Positions 33,810 through 41,704 of a stretch of DNA of 52,065 bases are shown piece after piece (the stretch's first letter is position 1; every line of letters starts with the position of its first letter). A program made the translations under genes and the position numbers. The stretch lies in the NCBI GenBank assembly GCA_016928955.1, contig JAFGJV010000036.1, forward strand, positions 1 through 52,065, given 5' to 3'. Source of the stretch: Spirochaetales bacterium. GTDB taxonomy: Bacteria; Spirochaetota; Spirochaetia; Treponematales; UBA12059. The notes under the pieces are model-generated. The model saw only the letters and a program-made list of their open reading frames with translations, was not told the DNA's origin and made no database searches.

Positions 33810-35077
33810 ACTTCCGCCGGTACACCGTGCTCTGCGCCCTGGCCTGCCTGGCCTTCGCCGCCGCCGCCCAGGACCTTTTTGACGTTGCCTTCAAGACCGG
33901 GCCTGCCGACGCCATCCTGGTGTCCGGCGACGCGGCCCTGAACATCCGCCGCGGCGACAACGGCTCGCGCGTGGCCAGACTGCCTGCCGGCACCCATGAG
34001 GTGCATATCCTGGCCGGCGGCTACATCACCAAGACCGTAACCGTGGACGTGAGCGGTCCGGGGCTCCTGGTGGAGGACAAGCTGGAGCGCGCATCATCGC
34101 GCCTCAGGCTGGCCGCCGTCATGCCGACGGACCGACGGCCCAAGAGCGTCGAGTACACCCCGGACGGTAAATACCTGGTGGTGGCTCCCCTGTCAGGGAG
34201 CGCCGTCAACATACTGGACGCGGCCACGGGCGCCCTGGTGGCGTCGCCAGCGCCCCCGGATAAATGGGCAAAGGCCCAGGGCTTTGTGGAGAGCGCTTTT
34301 CCCGCCGGCCGAAACGAGCTGTGGGTCAGCCAGATGTACACCGACTGCATCCACGTGTTCTCCCTGAGCGATTTTTCCTACCTGCGCACCCTGAAATGCG
34401 GCGGCGTCTTTCCCAAGGTGATCCTGGCCCATCCCGACGGCCGGGTGTTCGTGTCCAACTGGCTGTCCGAGACCGTGAGCGTCTTGGACGGCGAGGGCAC
34501 GCGGCTGGCGTCCCTGAAGGCACGCAGCATACCCCGGGGGCTGGCCCTGTCGGCAGACGGCTCGATCCTGTACGTGGCCAACTTTGGGGACGGGACCATA
34601 GAGGTGTTCGACGCGGCCGGCTACGAGCGCCTGGACGTGTGGTACGACGGCTCGGACGGAGAGCCACGGGGCGGTGCCAAGCGCCACCTGGTCCTGGACA
34701 AGGCGGCCGGGAGGCTGTACGCGTCGGACATGGCCCGGGGCAGCGTGTTCGTCCTTGACCTGGAGTCCGGCAAGCATGTGGCCGAGATAGCCGTGGGGCC
34801 CAAGGTGAACACCATTGCCCTGAGCCCGGACGGAACGCGGCTGTACGTGTCCACGCGCGGGCCGAACAATCCCGTAAATTACGAGATCAAAGGCCCGGTG
34901 TTCGGAGAGCTTGCGACCATAGACACCGCCACCCTGAAGGTCCTGGACAGGCAGTGGGGCGGCAACCAGCCAACCGGCCTGGCCGTATCGCCGGACGGCA
35001 CGCGGGTGGTCATCACGGATTTCCTTGACCACCGCGTGGAGCTGTACGACGTGTTCGCGGGGGGCAGTTCGCATTAA
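33806..35077 (+). CDS. Secreted beta-propeller (YncE-like) protein
   Basis: A 423-residue secreted protein. A signal peptide (about residues 1-22) is followed by a short PEGA-like beta segment (LPAGTHEVHILAGGYITKTV) and then a seven-bladed-type propeller with YncE-like repeats (SVEYTPDGKYLVVAPLSGSAVNIL; GLALSADGSILYVANFGDGTIEVF; GLAVSPDGTRVVITDFLDHRVEL). Such proteins bind ligands or partners outside the cytoplasm; no enzyme motif is visible. The ATGA overlap links it to the TPR lipoprotein, and the two may work as one envelope module. Confidence 0.72.
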   Translation: MNFRRYTVLCALACLAFAAAAQDLFDVAFKTGPADAILVSGDAALNIRRGDNGSRVARLPAGTHEVHILAGGYITKTVTVDVSGPGLLVEDKLERASSRLRLAAVMPTDRRPKSVEYTPDGKYLVVAPLSGSAVNILDAATGALVASPAPPDKWAKAQGFVESAFPAGRNELWVSQMYTDCIHVFSLSDFSYLRTLKCGGVFPKVILAHPDGRVFVSNWLSETVSVLDGEGTRLASLKARSIPRGLALSADGSILYVANFGDGTIEVFDAAGYERLDVWYDGSDGEPRGGAKRHLVLDKAAGRLYASDMARGSVFVLDLESGKHVAEIAVGPKVNTIALSPDGTRLYVSTRGPNNPVNYEIKGPVFGELATIDTATLKVLDRQWGGNQPTGLAVSPDGTRVVITDFLDHRVELYDVFAGGSSH

Positions 35078-35273
35078 AGAGCTGCTGACAAAGCCGATTG
35101 CCTTGCCAGCAGCCTATCGTTCGAGCGAATTCAAACGGGCAGGATACTCTTTAGAGCTTCCCTAGTGTTTTCGCCCGAAAACACTAGGTTTTCAAGGGAG
35201 ACCTCTAAAAACTTCAGTTTTTAGAGGTCCCCTTTAAGGTTCCTTTGCCGGAAGGCCGGGCATCCTAATAGTA
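35078..35273. other. Intergenic region with composite repeat
   Basis: No gene is seen in these 196 bases. A GCTGCTG (35081-35087) and CAGCAGC (35107-35113) pair may form a weak hairpin after the propeller stop. The composite palindromic element fills 35157-35231. Base composition falls here and remains lower until about 37.7 kb. Confidence 0.5.
35157..35231 (-). repeat. Composite palindromic repeat, full copy
   Basis: Two adjacent near-perfect palindromes. CCTAGTGTTTTCG (35161-35173) pairs with CGAAAACACTAGG (35176-35188) around two bases. GACCTCTAAAAACT (35200-35213) pairs with AGTTTTTAGAGGTC (35216-35229) around TC. Read on the minus strand, the order A then B matches the copies at 50.1 and 51.9 kb. 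Neither arm is followed by a T-run, so a terminator role is not obvious. Confidence 0.8.
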
Positions 35274-35669
35274 TCAAGGCGCCAACATCATCTTGATGAC
35301 AATCGTTTCATCACGCTTGACGACTACATACAGTTGCGAACCTACCATCCCTAGAACCGCCCAGAAACCTGTGGCCACCTGCCCATTGCTTCCCTGTATG
35401 GTGACATTTAAATACTGCGTATAGTCGCCACTTTGGACCGGTTCCGAAAGATAGATGTATTCGACCGATCCGTTATTATAGCGGACAGCAAGCTGGAATT
35501 GATCGGAATACTGATACACGGAAACTCTGCTGATCGTGTTTGCGATATCCTGGCCACTGCCGGTAATGCAGCTGGTACAGATTACGTCTTGGGATTGCTG
35601 AATCTGCGCGAAAGCGAAGTTGCCCAGCCACAATGCAAGCAAAAGAATGGTTGTAAGCGTCCGTTTCAA
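35274..35669 (-). CDS. Small secreted protein, island gene
   Basis: A 131-residue protein with a convincing signal peptide (MKRTLTTILLLALWLGNFAFAQ) when started at the TTG at 35669, which has GGAGG eight bases upstream; an ATG at 35684 is the alternative. The mature part (about 110 residues) has one CTSC cysteine pair and a likely beta-rich fold (QLAVRYNNGSVEYIYLSEPV). I do not recognise it. Codon use is less G+C-rich than in most of the window, as in the next two genes. It has its own promoter on the minus strand. Confidence 0.6.
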   Translation of the reverse strand: MKRTLTTILLLALWLGNFAFAQIQQSQDVICTSCITGSGQDIANTISRVSVYQYSDQFQLAVRYNNGSVEYIYLSEPVQSGDYTQYLNVTIQGSNGQVATGFWAVLGMVGSQLYVVVKRDETIVIKMMLAP

Positions 35670-35723
35670 GATTATATCCTCCATCAGGTAATTGCGAAGA
35701 AACTGAGTGTTCGACTCGAGCCT

Positions 35724-35752
35724 GTTATAGTATGCCGCCTCGGCCGTGTCAA
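35724..35752 (-). promoter_or_regulatory. Strong sigma-70-type promoter
   Basis: On the minus strand, TTGACA (complement of 35747-35752) and TATAAC (complement of 35724-35729) are separated by exactly 17 bases. It is well placed to drive the small secreted protein gene. Confidence 0.75.
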
Positions 35753-35826
35753 TCGTTCTGGGCGGCGGGGGTAAAACATCCAATGGCCTTTACCCGGCTG
35801 GACTAGGGTAAAAAGCCAACCCAGGC

Positions 35827-35855
35827 TTGACAAAGATCAAAACACGAAATAAAAT
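35827..35855 (+). promoter_or_regulatory. Strong sigma-70-type promoter
   Basis: TTGACA at 35827-35832 and TAAAAT at 35850-35855 are separated by exactly 17 bases, 45 bases ahead of the HTH regulator gene. It points away from the previous promoter. Confidence 0.75.
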
Positions 35856-35899
35856 GAAAAAAGAAGCAATAAAGCGAAGTTGGTGAGAGGATAATCCGT

Positions 35900-36328
35900 A
35901 TGTTTACTCTTAAAGACCTTGCCACAATGACCCAGCTGACGACGCGTACCTTGCAGAACCATTTGAAGGAAGGCTTATTAAAAGGCAGTAAAATCGGGCG
36001 GTCCTGGCGTTTTACGGATGAGGATATAAAACGCTACCTTGATCAGAGCATGACCCAGGGCTTCCTAAGAGAGACCTTGGACAGACAAATAAGCTCATTC
36101 ATGAATAAGGACCAAGAAGGCGTGCTAACCGTCCTCAAGCTCGGCCAAAAAAGCGGTTCAAGGCTCATAGCAGACGTTGCCGGTTTTATTTCCCAGCATG
36201 TCCCCGATGGGCTCGTGACATACAAAGCTTTTTTTGACCCATCCAAGGAATTGGCTGAGATCACCGTCATTGCATCGCTTGAAAGGACGCTTCAGATCAC
36301 CCGGTTCATTGCATCAAAAACAGGATGA
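35900..36328 (+). CDS. MerR/excisionase-type HTH protein
   Basis: A 142-residue protein. Residues 1-50 are a winged helix-turn-helix of the MerR/excisionase kind (FTLKDLATMTQLTTRTLQNH, then the wing GSKIGRSWRFTDEDIKRYL). The remaining 90 residues are an unidentified domain (EGVLTVLKLGQKSGSRLIADV; ELAEITVIASLERTLQITRF). It is probably a DNA-binding regulator of the island. A GAGAGG site lies nine bases before the ATG. It is about 200 bases upstream of the zincin-like gene and may control it. Confidence 0.7.
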   Translation: MFTLKDLATMTQLTTRTLQNHLKEGLLKGSKIGRSWRFTDEDIKRYLDQSMTQGFLRETLDRQISSFMNKDQEGVLTVLKLGQKSGSRLIADVAGFISQHVPDGLVTYKAFFDPSKELAEITVIASLERTLQITRFIASKTG

Positions 36329-36364
36329 CAGAAAGCAAAAAGATAGCAATGGACGCGCAGAGCC

Positions 36365-36501
36365 ATTCATCCCATCGCCAAGCAACGTGGCATGGCCGTG
36401 GAGCTCGCGCGCCGCGTTGAAGGATCGATCATGCGGGGGAGAAGAGGACGTTCCAGACAGCTGATATCCGAAGGGGAGTACCGACAATTTTGCTGCCCGT
36501 T
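36365..36501 (+). pseudogene. Possible gene fragment
   Basis: Between the HTH and zincin-like genes, a plus-strand frame reads HPIAKQRGMAVELARRVEGS and continues to a TAG near 36500, without a start codon. Its composition is more G+C-rich than its flanks. It might be a scrap of a transposase or other gene; the identification is weak. Confidence 0.2.
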
Positions 36502-36529
36502 ATGGGCATGAACGCCAGTAGGAGTGAAT

Positions 36530-37702
36530 ATGAATACAGCTACTGCCTATGAAATCGCCAGAGGTGCCCTGGAACATCCTATCTCGACGTGGCTGGATTA
36601 CTCGCCTAAAAACACGCCCCTTGTGCTGTTTGACGACAAGGATTTTATTTTCATGAATCATCCCGACCCGCCTGCAAAGAGACCGGACATCCTGAACGAT
36701 CGAGTTGGAACAGCCGCGGAAATCAATGGTGTCTTAACGGCGACCATCCCCGCGGAAATGTGTGGCGACGAGAAAACGCTGGTTCCCCTGCTGTATCATG
36801 AATGCTTTCACGTGTACCAAAACCGGCGTTTCAAGTTTGAGGGGAACTATGATTTTTTTGAGGTTCTGTCTTTTTATCCAGAGCTGGATGCCGCATACCG
36901 CGCCTTATGTTCGGCTGAAACAGAGATTCTAAGCGACCAGGGCTTGCCGGCTGCGGATAAAGCGAGGCGGCTGTCCGCCGTTGTGAAAAGAAGGCGGCAA
37001 ATCCTTGCATTGCATGATGGGCTCTTGGACTTCGAGGATAGACTCGAGAGGCTTGAAGGAACAGCGTCGTATGTGGATCAGAAAGTCTCACTGCGGCTTT
37101 TTGGCAAGTCGCCCGACAATTCATCGTGTTGTTATGGTTTTTCCCGGCAGTATTTTGTAGGCGCGGACCTGTGCTGGCTCTTTGAGCGGATGTTTCCTGC
37201 CGGGGAATGGCAAGGGAAAATAGAAGGCGGCCTTTCCCTCTCTGAATTGCTGCTAGAAATGGCTTTGCCTGAATATGACGTATCATCCTTGGGTCTGGAA
37301 GCCAAAGAAAGACGAGAGAATCAAGAGGTGGCCGAGGTACTTTCTGGCGTACGCGAGAAAATAGAGTGCCTCCGCAAAAACGGCGCGCTGACGATACAGT
37401 TGCCGTCAAAAATCGACGTTTTCAGATCCTTCAACCCGGGTGCCATCGTGTCGTTTGGCGATGGGCGGCTCGTTCATCTTGAATTTGTGACCATCCAAAT
37501 TCCCAATGGCAGTATTTCTATCAAAGGCGGAATAGCGCTGGAGGATTATACCAATAAGACCGTAACGCTCCCGTCAACAGCCTGCGACATCAAAAACAAC
37601 AGGCTGGATATTTGCACTGAGAACGTAAAGGTTTCATTGGCAAACGTGGCTCGGCGAACAGATGGAACTATTGAAGTTCTCCAGGACCATGAAGCGATCT
37701 GA
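36530..37702 (+). CDS. Zincin-like protein with HExxH
   Basis: A 390-residue protein with an HExxH motif at residues 90-94 (YHECFHVYQ) and a likely third zinc ligand, E176, in RLEGTASYV, the pattern seen in several gluzincin-like peptidases. The C-terminal third (from about residue 285) is beta-rich (VFRSFNPGAIVSFGDGRLVHL). No signal peptide is seen, so it is probably cytoplasmic. The ATG at 36530 lies five bases after GGAG; a GTG at 36524 overlaps that site. It could cleave a regulator or host protein, but the substrate is unknown. Confidence 0.65.
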   Translation: MNTATAYEIARGALEHPISTWLDYSPKNTPLVLFDDKDFIFMNHPDPPAKRPDILNDRVGTAAEINGVLTATIPAEMCGDEKTLVPLLYHECFHVYQNRRFKFEGNYDFFEVLSFYPELDAAYRALCSAETEILSDQGLPAADKARRLSAVVKRRRQILALHDGLLDFEDRLERLEGTASYVDQKVSLRLFGKSPDNSSCCYGFSRQYFVGADLCWLFERMFPAGEWQGKIEGGLSLSELLLEMALPEYDVSSLGLEAKERRENQEVAEVLSGVREKIECLRKNGALTIQLPSKIDVFRSFNPGAIVSFGDGRLVHLEFVTIQIPNGSISIKGGIALEDYTNKTVTLPSTACDIKNNRLDICTENVKVSLANVARRTDGTIEVLQDHEAI

Positions 37703-37741
37703 CATAACGACGCATAACGGTTCCTCACAAGGTCCGGCGGC

Positions 37742-37775
37742 AAAAGGCGGGCCTGGATTTTCCTCAAGGCCCGCC
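37742..37775 (-). terminator. Rho-independent terminator of the coiled-coil gene
   Basis: GGCGGGCCT (37746-37754) pairs with AGGCCCGCC (37767-37775); on the minus strand the stem is followed by TTTT. It lies 15 bases past the stop of the long coiled-coil gene and may also help to stop the convergent zincin-like transcript. Confidence 0.85.
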
Positions 37776-37789
37776 CTCCGTATTTCCGC

Positions 37790-40700
37790 TCAGTCCTCGT
37801 GGCCAAGTTCCAGGATCAACTCCACCTCCCCTCGCGACAGTTTGACGGCGCGGGCTATCTCATCCACCTTCCAGCCCTGGTGGGCCAGCTTGCGCACGGC
37901 TTCCTGAACCGACAGGGACGGGGCGCCCTTGTCGCGCTTGCCCGCCTTGGGTTCGTCCTTCAGAAGCTCGTTGAGCAGTTTCAGGTGGTCCTGGGTCTTC
38001 TTGTTCAGTTCCTCAAAGCGCGTTTCCGCGCGGGCCAGCCACTCGCGGGCCTGGTTCACCTCCGCGGCGCGCTTCTCCGTTTCGTCCAGGGCGCTGCCTA
38101 TGCCGTCCAGGCGCTTGACGGCCTCGTCCAGGGCCGGCTTGGCGTTCATCACCTCGTCCAGGGAGCGCTTGAGGTCTATGATGCGGTCGGGCACCTCGCG
38201 CAGGCCCTCGTCTATGGTGCGGATGTTGCGCTCGAGCTCGGATATGGACTGGAAATTCTTGTCCACGGCGTCCGCGGTGGCGTCCAGGAGATTGGCCTTC
38301 TTTTCCAGCCGCTCGTACTTGTCCGCGGCCTGGTCGGCTTCCTCCGACAGGCGGCGCATCTCGGCCTGGATCTGGGTCAGCTGGTCGTTGCTGGCCGTCA
38401 CCTGCGACAGTTTCTGGTCCACGTTTTGGGACAGGGCCACCAGGCGCTTGAAATCGTCCTCCATGGTGTCCAGGCGACGCTTCTCGGCCAGGAATCTGGC
38501 TATCTTCTGCCCAAGCTCGTCTTCCAGGCGCTTGACGCGCAGGTACTGGGTTTCCAGCTCGGCCATCTCGGCGCGGCGGCCTTCTATCTTGGACAGGTCG
38601 GACTTCATGGCGTCTATGGACTCCGACAGGCGTTGCTTGAGCTCGTCCGCCCGCTCGAAGAGGCGGGTCTGCGACTGGAAATTCTTGATGCTCTTGTCCA
38701 TGTCGGCAAAGACCTTCTCACGGGTCTTGCGCTCATCGTCCATGCTTGACGACAGGGCCGACCTGGCGGTCTCAAAGGCATCCTTGACGGCCTTGGCTTC
38801 CTTCTTGAAGTCGGCCACGGCGGCGTCCATGCCGGCGGCGGCCTCCTTGGCGCGGCGGGCGGCGTCCGAGCTCATGGCGTCGTAGGAACGCTTGAACTCG
38901 TCCATGGCGCCGGCCGTCCTGCCTGCCAGGCCGGAGCTCAGGGCGTCCACTTCCTCCGACAGGGTCTTCACGCTTTGGGCCAGGGCGTCGCGCTCGGCCT
39001 TGGCCTGCTCGATCACCTTCTTGCGTTCCTTGTCCCAGTCGGCCACCAGGGCGCCAACATTGGCGCGGAAGGAGTCGCCCAGGGCGTTCAGGGCCGCGGC
39101 GCGCTGGGCTTCCGCGCCCTTCTCCGCTTCCAGAACCTTCTTCTTTTCCTTGTCCCAGTCCGACGCCAGGGCGGCCGCGCTGGTCTTGAACGACTCGGAG
39201 AGCGAGGACAGGGCGGCGTTGCGCTGGGTCTCTGCGGCCTTGTACGCGGTCTCGAACTTGGCTTTCCAAGCGGCGGCATCGGCCAGCAAGGCTTTTTCCG
39301 CCTTCTCAAAGGAAGCGCGGGCCTGGGTTGCGGCGGTTTCCAGGGCGGCTATCTCGGACGCGCGGGAACGGCCGCTTTCGTCCACGCGCTCGGCCATGGC
39401 GTTCTTCCAGCGCTCAAGCTCGGCTTCCACAAAGGCGTTGGCGGCCTTGGTTGCGTCGGCCATGCTGGTCTTCATTGACGCTTTCAGCGTGTCCAAGGCC
39501 GAGTCTGCCTCTGCCAGGCGGGCGGACACGGACGCGCGGTGGGCTTCTATCTGCTGGGCCAGCTTGTCGGTCTGGTCCTGGACCTGGGCCTGGCTGGCCG
39601 CCAGCTTTGCCTTTATGTCCTGGGCCCAGGCCTTCTCACGCTCGGCCTGGACGGCCATGGCGTCGCGCTGGGCGTCTGCCAGGCGGCCGTCCAACTGGTC
39701 CTTCCAGGCGACGAGCTTGGCGTCGGTGTCCTCGCTCCGTCTGCGCAGGTCGGCAAAGAACTCGTCCTCGAACACCTTGAGCTTCTCCGACACGTCGGCG
39801 TAGGCCTTGGACTTGAGCGCGGTTATGTCGTTTTCCAGGTCGACCACGCTGGCCTTGAGCCTGGACGCGTCGGCGCGCAGCTCGTCCTCGAACTGCTTCT
39901 GGCGGGCGCCCAGGTCCTTGCCGAACAGGGCAAAATCCTCTTCCACCCGGCGCTCCACGCCGGCCAGGGCCTCGCGCAGGGCCTTCTCCATGCGGTCGGC
40001 GTCCAGCCTGAGGTTGGAAAGGCGCTCAAGCCCGGCTTCCACCACGGCGCGCACTTCGTCGCTCCGTTCGCGGAAGGAATCGCTTATGCCGCGCTCCAGC
40101 TCGGCGCCCTTGCCCGCAAAGTGGGACTGAAGGGCGGCCAGGGTGGCCGCGGATTTTTTTTCAGCCTCTAGGAGACGCTCGGATATGCGGGCCTGGAAGG
40201 AGGCGATGGCGTCCGATGTCTTCTTTTCTGCCGCGCCCAGCCCCGAGTCCAGGGCCGCCAGGCGCTTGGCCTGGTCCTGGGCCACCTCGTCGGCCGTGGC
40301 CTTGAAGGCGGCGCGCGACGAGTCCAGGGCGGCCACGGCCCTGTCAGCCTCTGCCTTGGTGGCTGCCAGGGTTTCCTTGATGGTGTTTTTAAGGACGGTC
40401 TGCTTGCTTCCGACATCGTCCTGGTAGGCCTTGAGCATGTCCTTGACCTTGGCCTGGTAGGCGTGGGCCAGCTCGGCCGCCTTGGCCTCTATCCGGGTAA
40501 AGCGGTCCTCGTACACGCCTTCTGCCTTGCGCACGAGCTCGTCAACGGCCTGCACGCGGCCGGCAAGTTCCTTGGCCTGGGCCTCAGCGTCGGCCTTGGC
40601 CTGGGCCATGACGGCGTCGGCGTCCTTGCGCCAGTCTGTCTTGAAGGCCTTGAGCAGGCCCTGGGTTTCTGCCACCTTCTCCCTGGCCTGGTCGCGCAGG

Positions 40701-41494
40701 GTGGTGAACTTGGCCTCTATGGCGTCTGACAGCTTGGCGCTGCGGGCTTCGATCTTGTCCTCAATGGCCTTGTACTCGGCGTCCTCGAGCTTCTGGCCCT
40801 CTTCCCGCGCCCGCCGGAAGGCGTCGGCCAGGTGCTTCTCTATGGTCTTGTAGCGCTCCTCGGCGGAGTCGACAGCGGCCGCGTGCATGGCGCCCACGGC
40901 GGTGACGCTCTCCTCGGCCGCCCTGCGCAGGATCTCTATCTGGTTCTGGGCGTCGTCCATGGCGGAGCGCAGTTCCAGGGAGAAGCTCTCCCTGAGCTCG
41001 GCGGCCATGGCCTTGAGGTCGTCGTCCAGGGTGTCCCGCATGGCCGGCACCGAGCCTTTGAGGCGCTCGATCTCGTCCTTGCTGGCCTTCAGGGTGCGGG
41101 CCACCTGGTCCACAAAGGCGCTCTCGTCGTGGATGACGCGAAGGTTCTCGTCCACCCGCGTGCTCATGTCCTTGAGCTCGAACAGGGCCTGGTCGTACTC
41201 GGCTATGCGCGTGGCCATGGCCCCTATGCTGTCGGCCTTCTCGTTCAGGGCCTCTTCCGTGCCCTGCACGCGGCGGAGCACTTCCTTGGCGGCCTTCTGG
41301 TACACGTCCAGCTCAACGGCGTAGGACTTGAGGTCCTCGGCGCGCTGGTCCGCGTAGGCGGCCATGTCTTCCCTGAGCTTGTCCGCGTACCTTTTGACCT
41401 TCTCCAGGGAGCGATTGTCCCTGTCCATGAGCCGGTACACGGCAAGCATGATGACGACGATGATGATGGTCGCTATGGTGCCCGCATCGAACAT
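37790..41494 (-). CDS. SpiroCoCo-type membrane-anchored coiled-coil protein
   Basis: A 1234-residue protein. One N-terminal membrane helix (TIATIIIVVIMLAVYRLM) is followed by over 1100 residues of almost unbroken coiled coil rich in A, E, K, D and R. Within it, several stretches recur (SLSESFKTSAAALASDWDKE and NALGDSFRANVGALVADWDK are near duplicates). The last 40 residues form a short helix-turn-helix-like unit (GWKVDEIARAVKLSRGEVELI), as in DUF6115-like tails. It fits the SpiroCoCo family of spirochaetes, proposed structural proteins of the cell cylinder; the exact role is unknown. A good terminator follows. Confidence 0.8.
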   Translation of the reverse strand: MFDAGTIATIIIVVIMLAVYRLMDRDNRSLEKVKRYADKLREDMAAYADQRAEDLKSYAVELDVYQKAAKEVLRRVQGTEEALNEKADSIGAMATRIAEYDQALFELKDMSTRVDENLRVIHDESAFVDQVARTLKASKDEIERLKGSVPAMRDTLDDDLKAMAAELRESFSLELRSAMDDAQNQIEILRRAAEESVTAVGAMHAAAVDSAEERYKTIEKHLADAFRRAREEGQKLEDAEYKAIEDKIEARSAKLSDAIEAKFTTLRDQAREKVAETQGLLKAFKTDWRKDADAVMAQAKADAEAQAKELAGRVQAVDELVRKAEGVYEDRFTRIEAKAAELAHAYQAKVKDMLKAYQDDVGSKQTVLKNTIKETLAATKAEADRAVAALDSSRAAFKATADEVAQDQAKRLAALDSGLGAAEKKTSDAIASFQARISERLLEAEKKSAATLAALQSHFAGKGAELERGISDSFRERSDEVRAVVEAGLERLSNLRLDADRMEKALREALAGVERRVEEDFALFGKDLGARQKQFEDELRADASRLKASVVDLENDITALKSKAYADVSEKLKVFEDEFFADLRRRSEDTDAKLVAWKDQLDGRLADAQRDAMAVQAEREKAWAQDIKAKLAASQAQVQDQTDKLAQQIEAHRASVSARLAEADSALDTLKASMKTSMADATKAANAFVEAELERWKNAMAERVDESGRSRASEIAALETAATQARASFEKAEKALLADAAAWKAKFETAYKAAETQRNAALSSLSESFKTSAAALASDWDKEKKKVLEAEKGAEAQRAAALNALGDSFRANVGALVADWDKERKKVIEQAKAERDALAQSVKTLSEEVDALSSGLAGRTAGAMDEFKRSYDAMSSDAARRAKEAAAGMDAAVADFKKEAKAVKDAFETARSALSSSMDDERKTREKVFADMDKSIKNFQSQTRLFERADELKQRLSESIDAMKSDLSKIEGRRAEMAELETQYLRVKRLEDELGQKIARFLAEKRRLDTMEDDFKRLVALSQNVDQKLSQVTASNDQLTQIQAEMRRLSEEADQAADKYERLEKKANLLDATADAVDKNFQSISELERNIRTIDEGLREVPDRIIDLKRSLDEVMNAKPALDEAVKRLDGIGSALDETEKRAAEVNQAREWLARAETRFEELNKKTQDHLKLLNELLKDEPKAGKRDKGAPSLSVQEAVRKLAHQGWKVDEIARAVKLSRGEVELILELGHED

Positions 41495-41620
41495 GGTGAA
41501 CGCTCCCCGTTGAAACGTTTCTGGCTGGGAAATCCCGGCAGGGATCTACAGAAGCCTCGCGACCGCCCGGTCAGTGGGCTCCCGCGCGCGTACGCCTTGA
41601 AACCGGCCGCTTGCGCCGCC

Positions 41621-41645
41621 CCCAAAACTGAAGTTTTAGAGGGAA
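41621..41645. repeat. Partial palindromic repeat
   Basis: AAAACT (41624-41629) pairs with AGTTTT (41632-41637) around GA, flanked by TAGAGGGAAG. The core CTGAAG is the reverse complement of the centre of the A palindrome at 35.2 kb. It looks like a worn partial copy, in the gap between the coiled-coil gene and proC. Confidence 0.45.
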
Positions 41646-41704
41646 GCTTTCGGCAATTATATCGCGGATCGGCCGAATGATAAAGGAAGGGCACGCGCCG
41701 CCCG

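Noticed and set aside
35157-35231. Composite palindrome as a pair of terminators
   Set aside because: The stems are very strong, but no T-run follows either; similar elements elsewhere lie upstream of genes or inside an operon.
37799-41680. Several long open frames opposite the coiled-coil gene
   Set aside because: All are mirror images of the coiled-coil codons (G, L, V, Q, H-rich or S, A, R-rich) with no family features.
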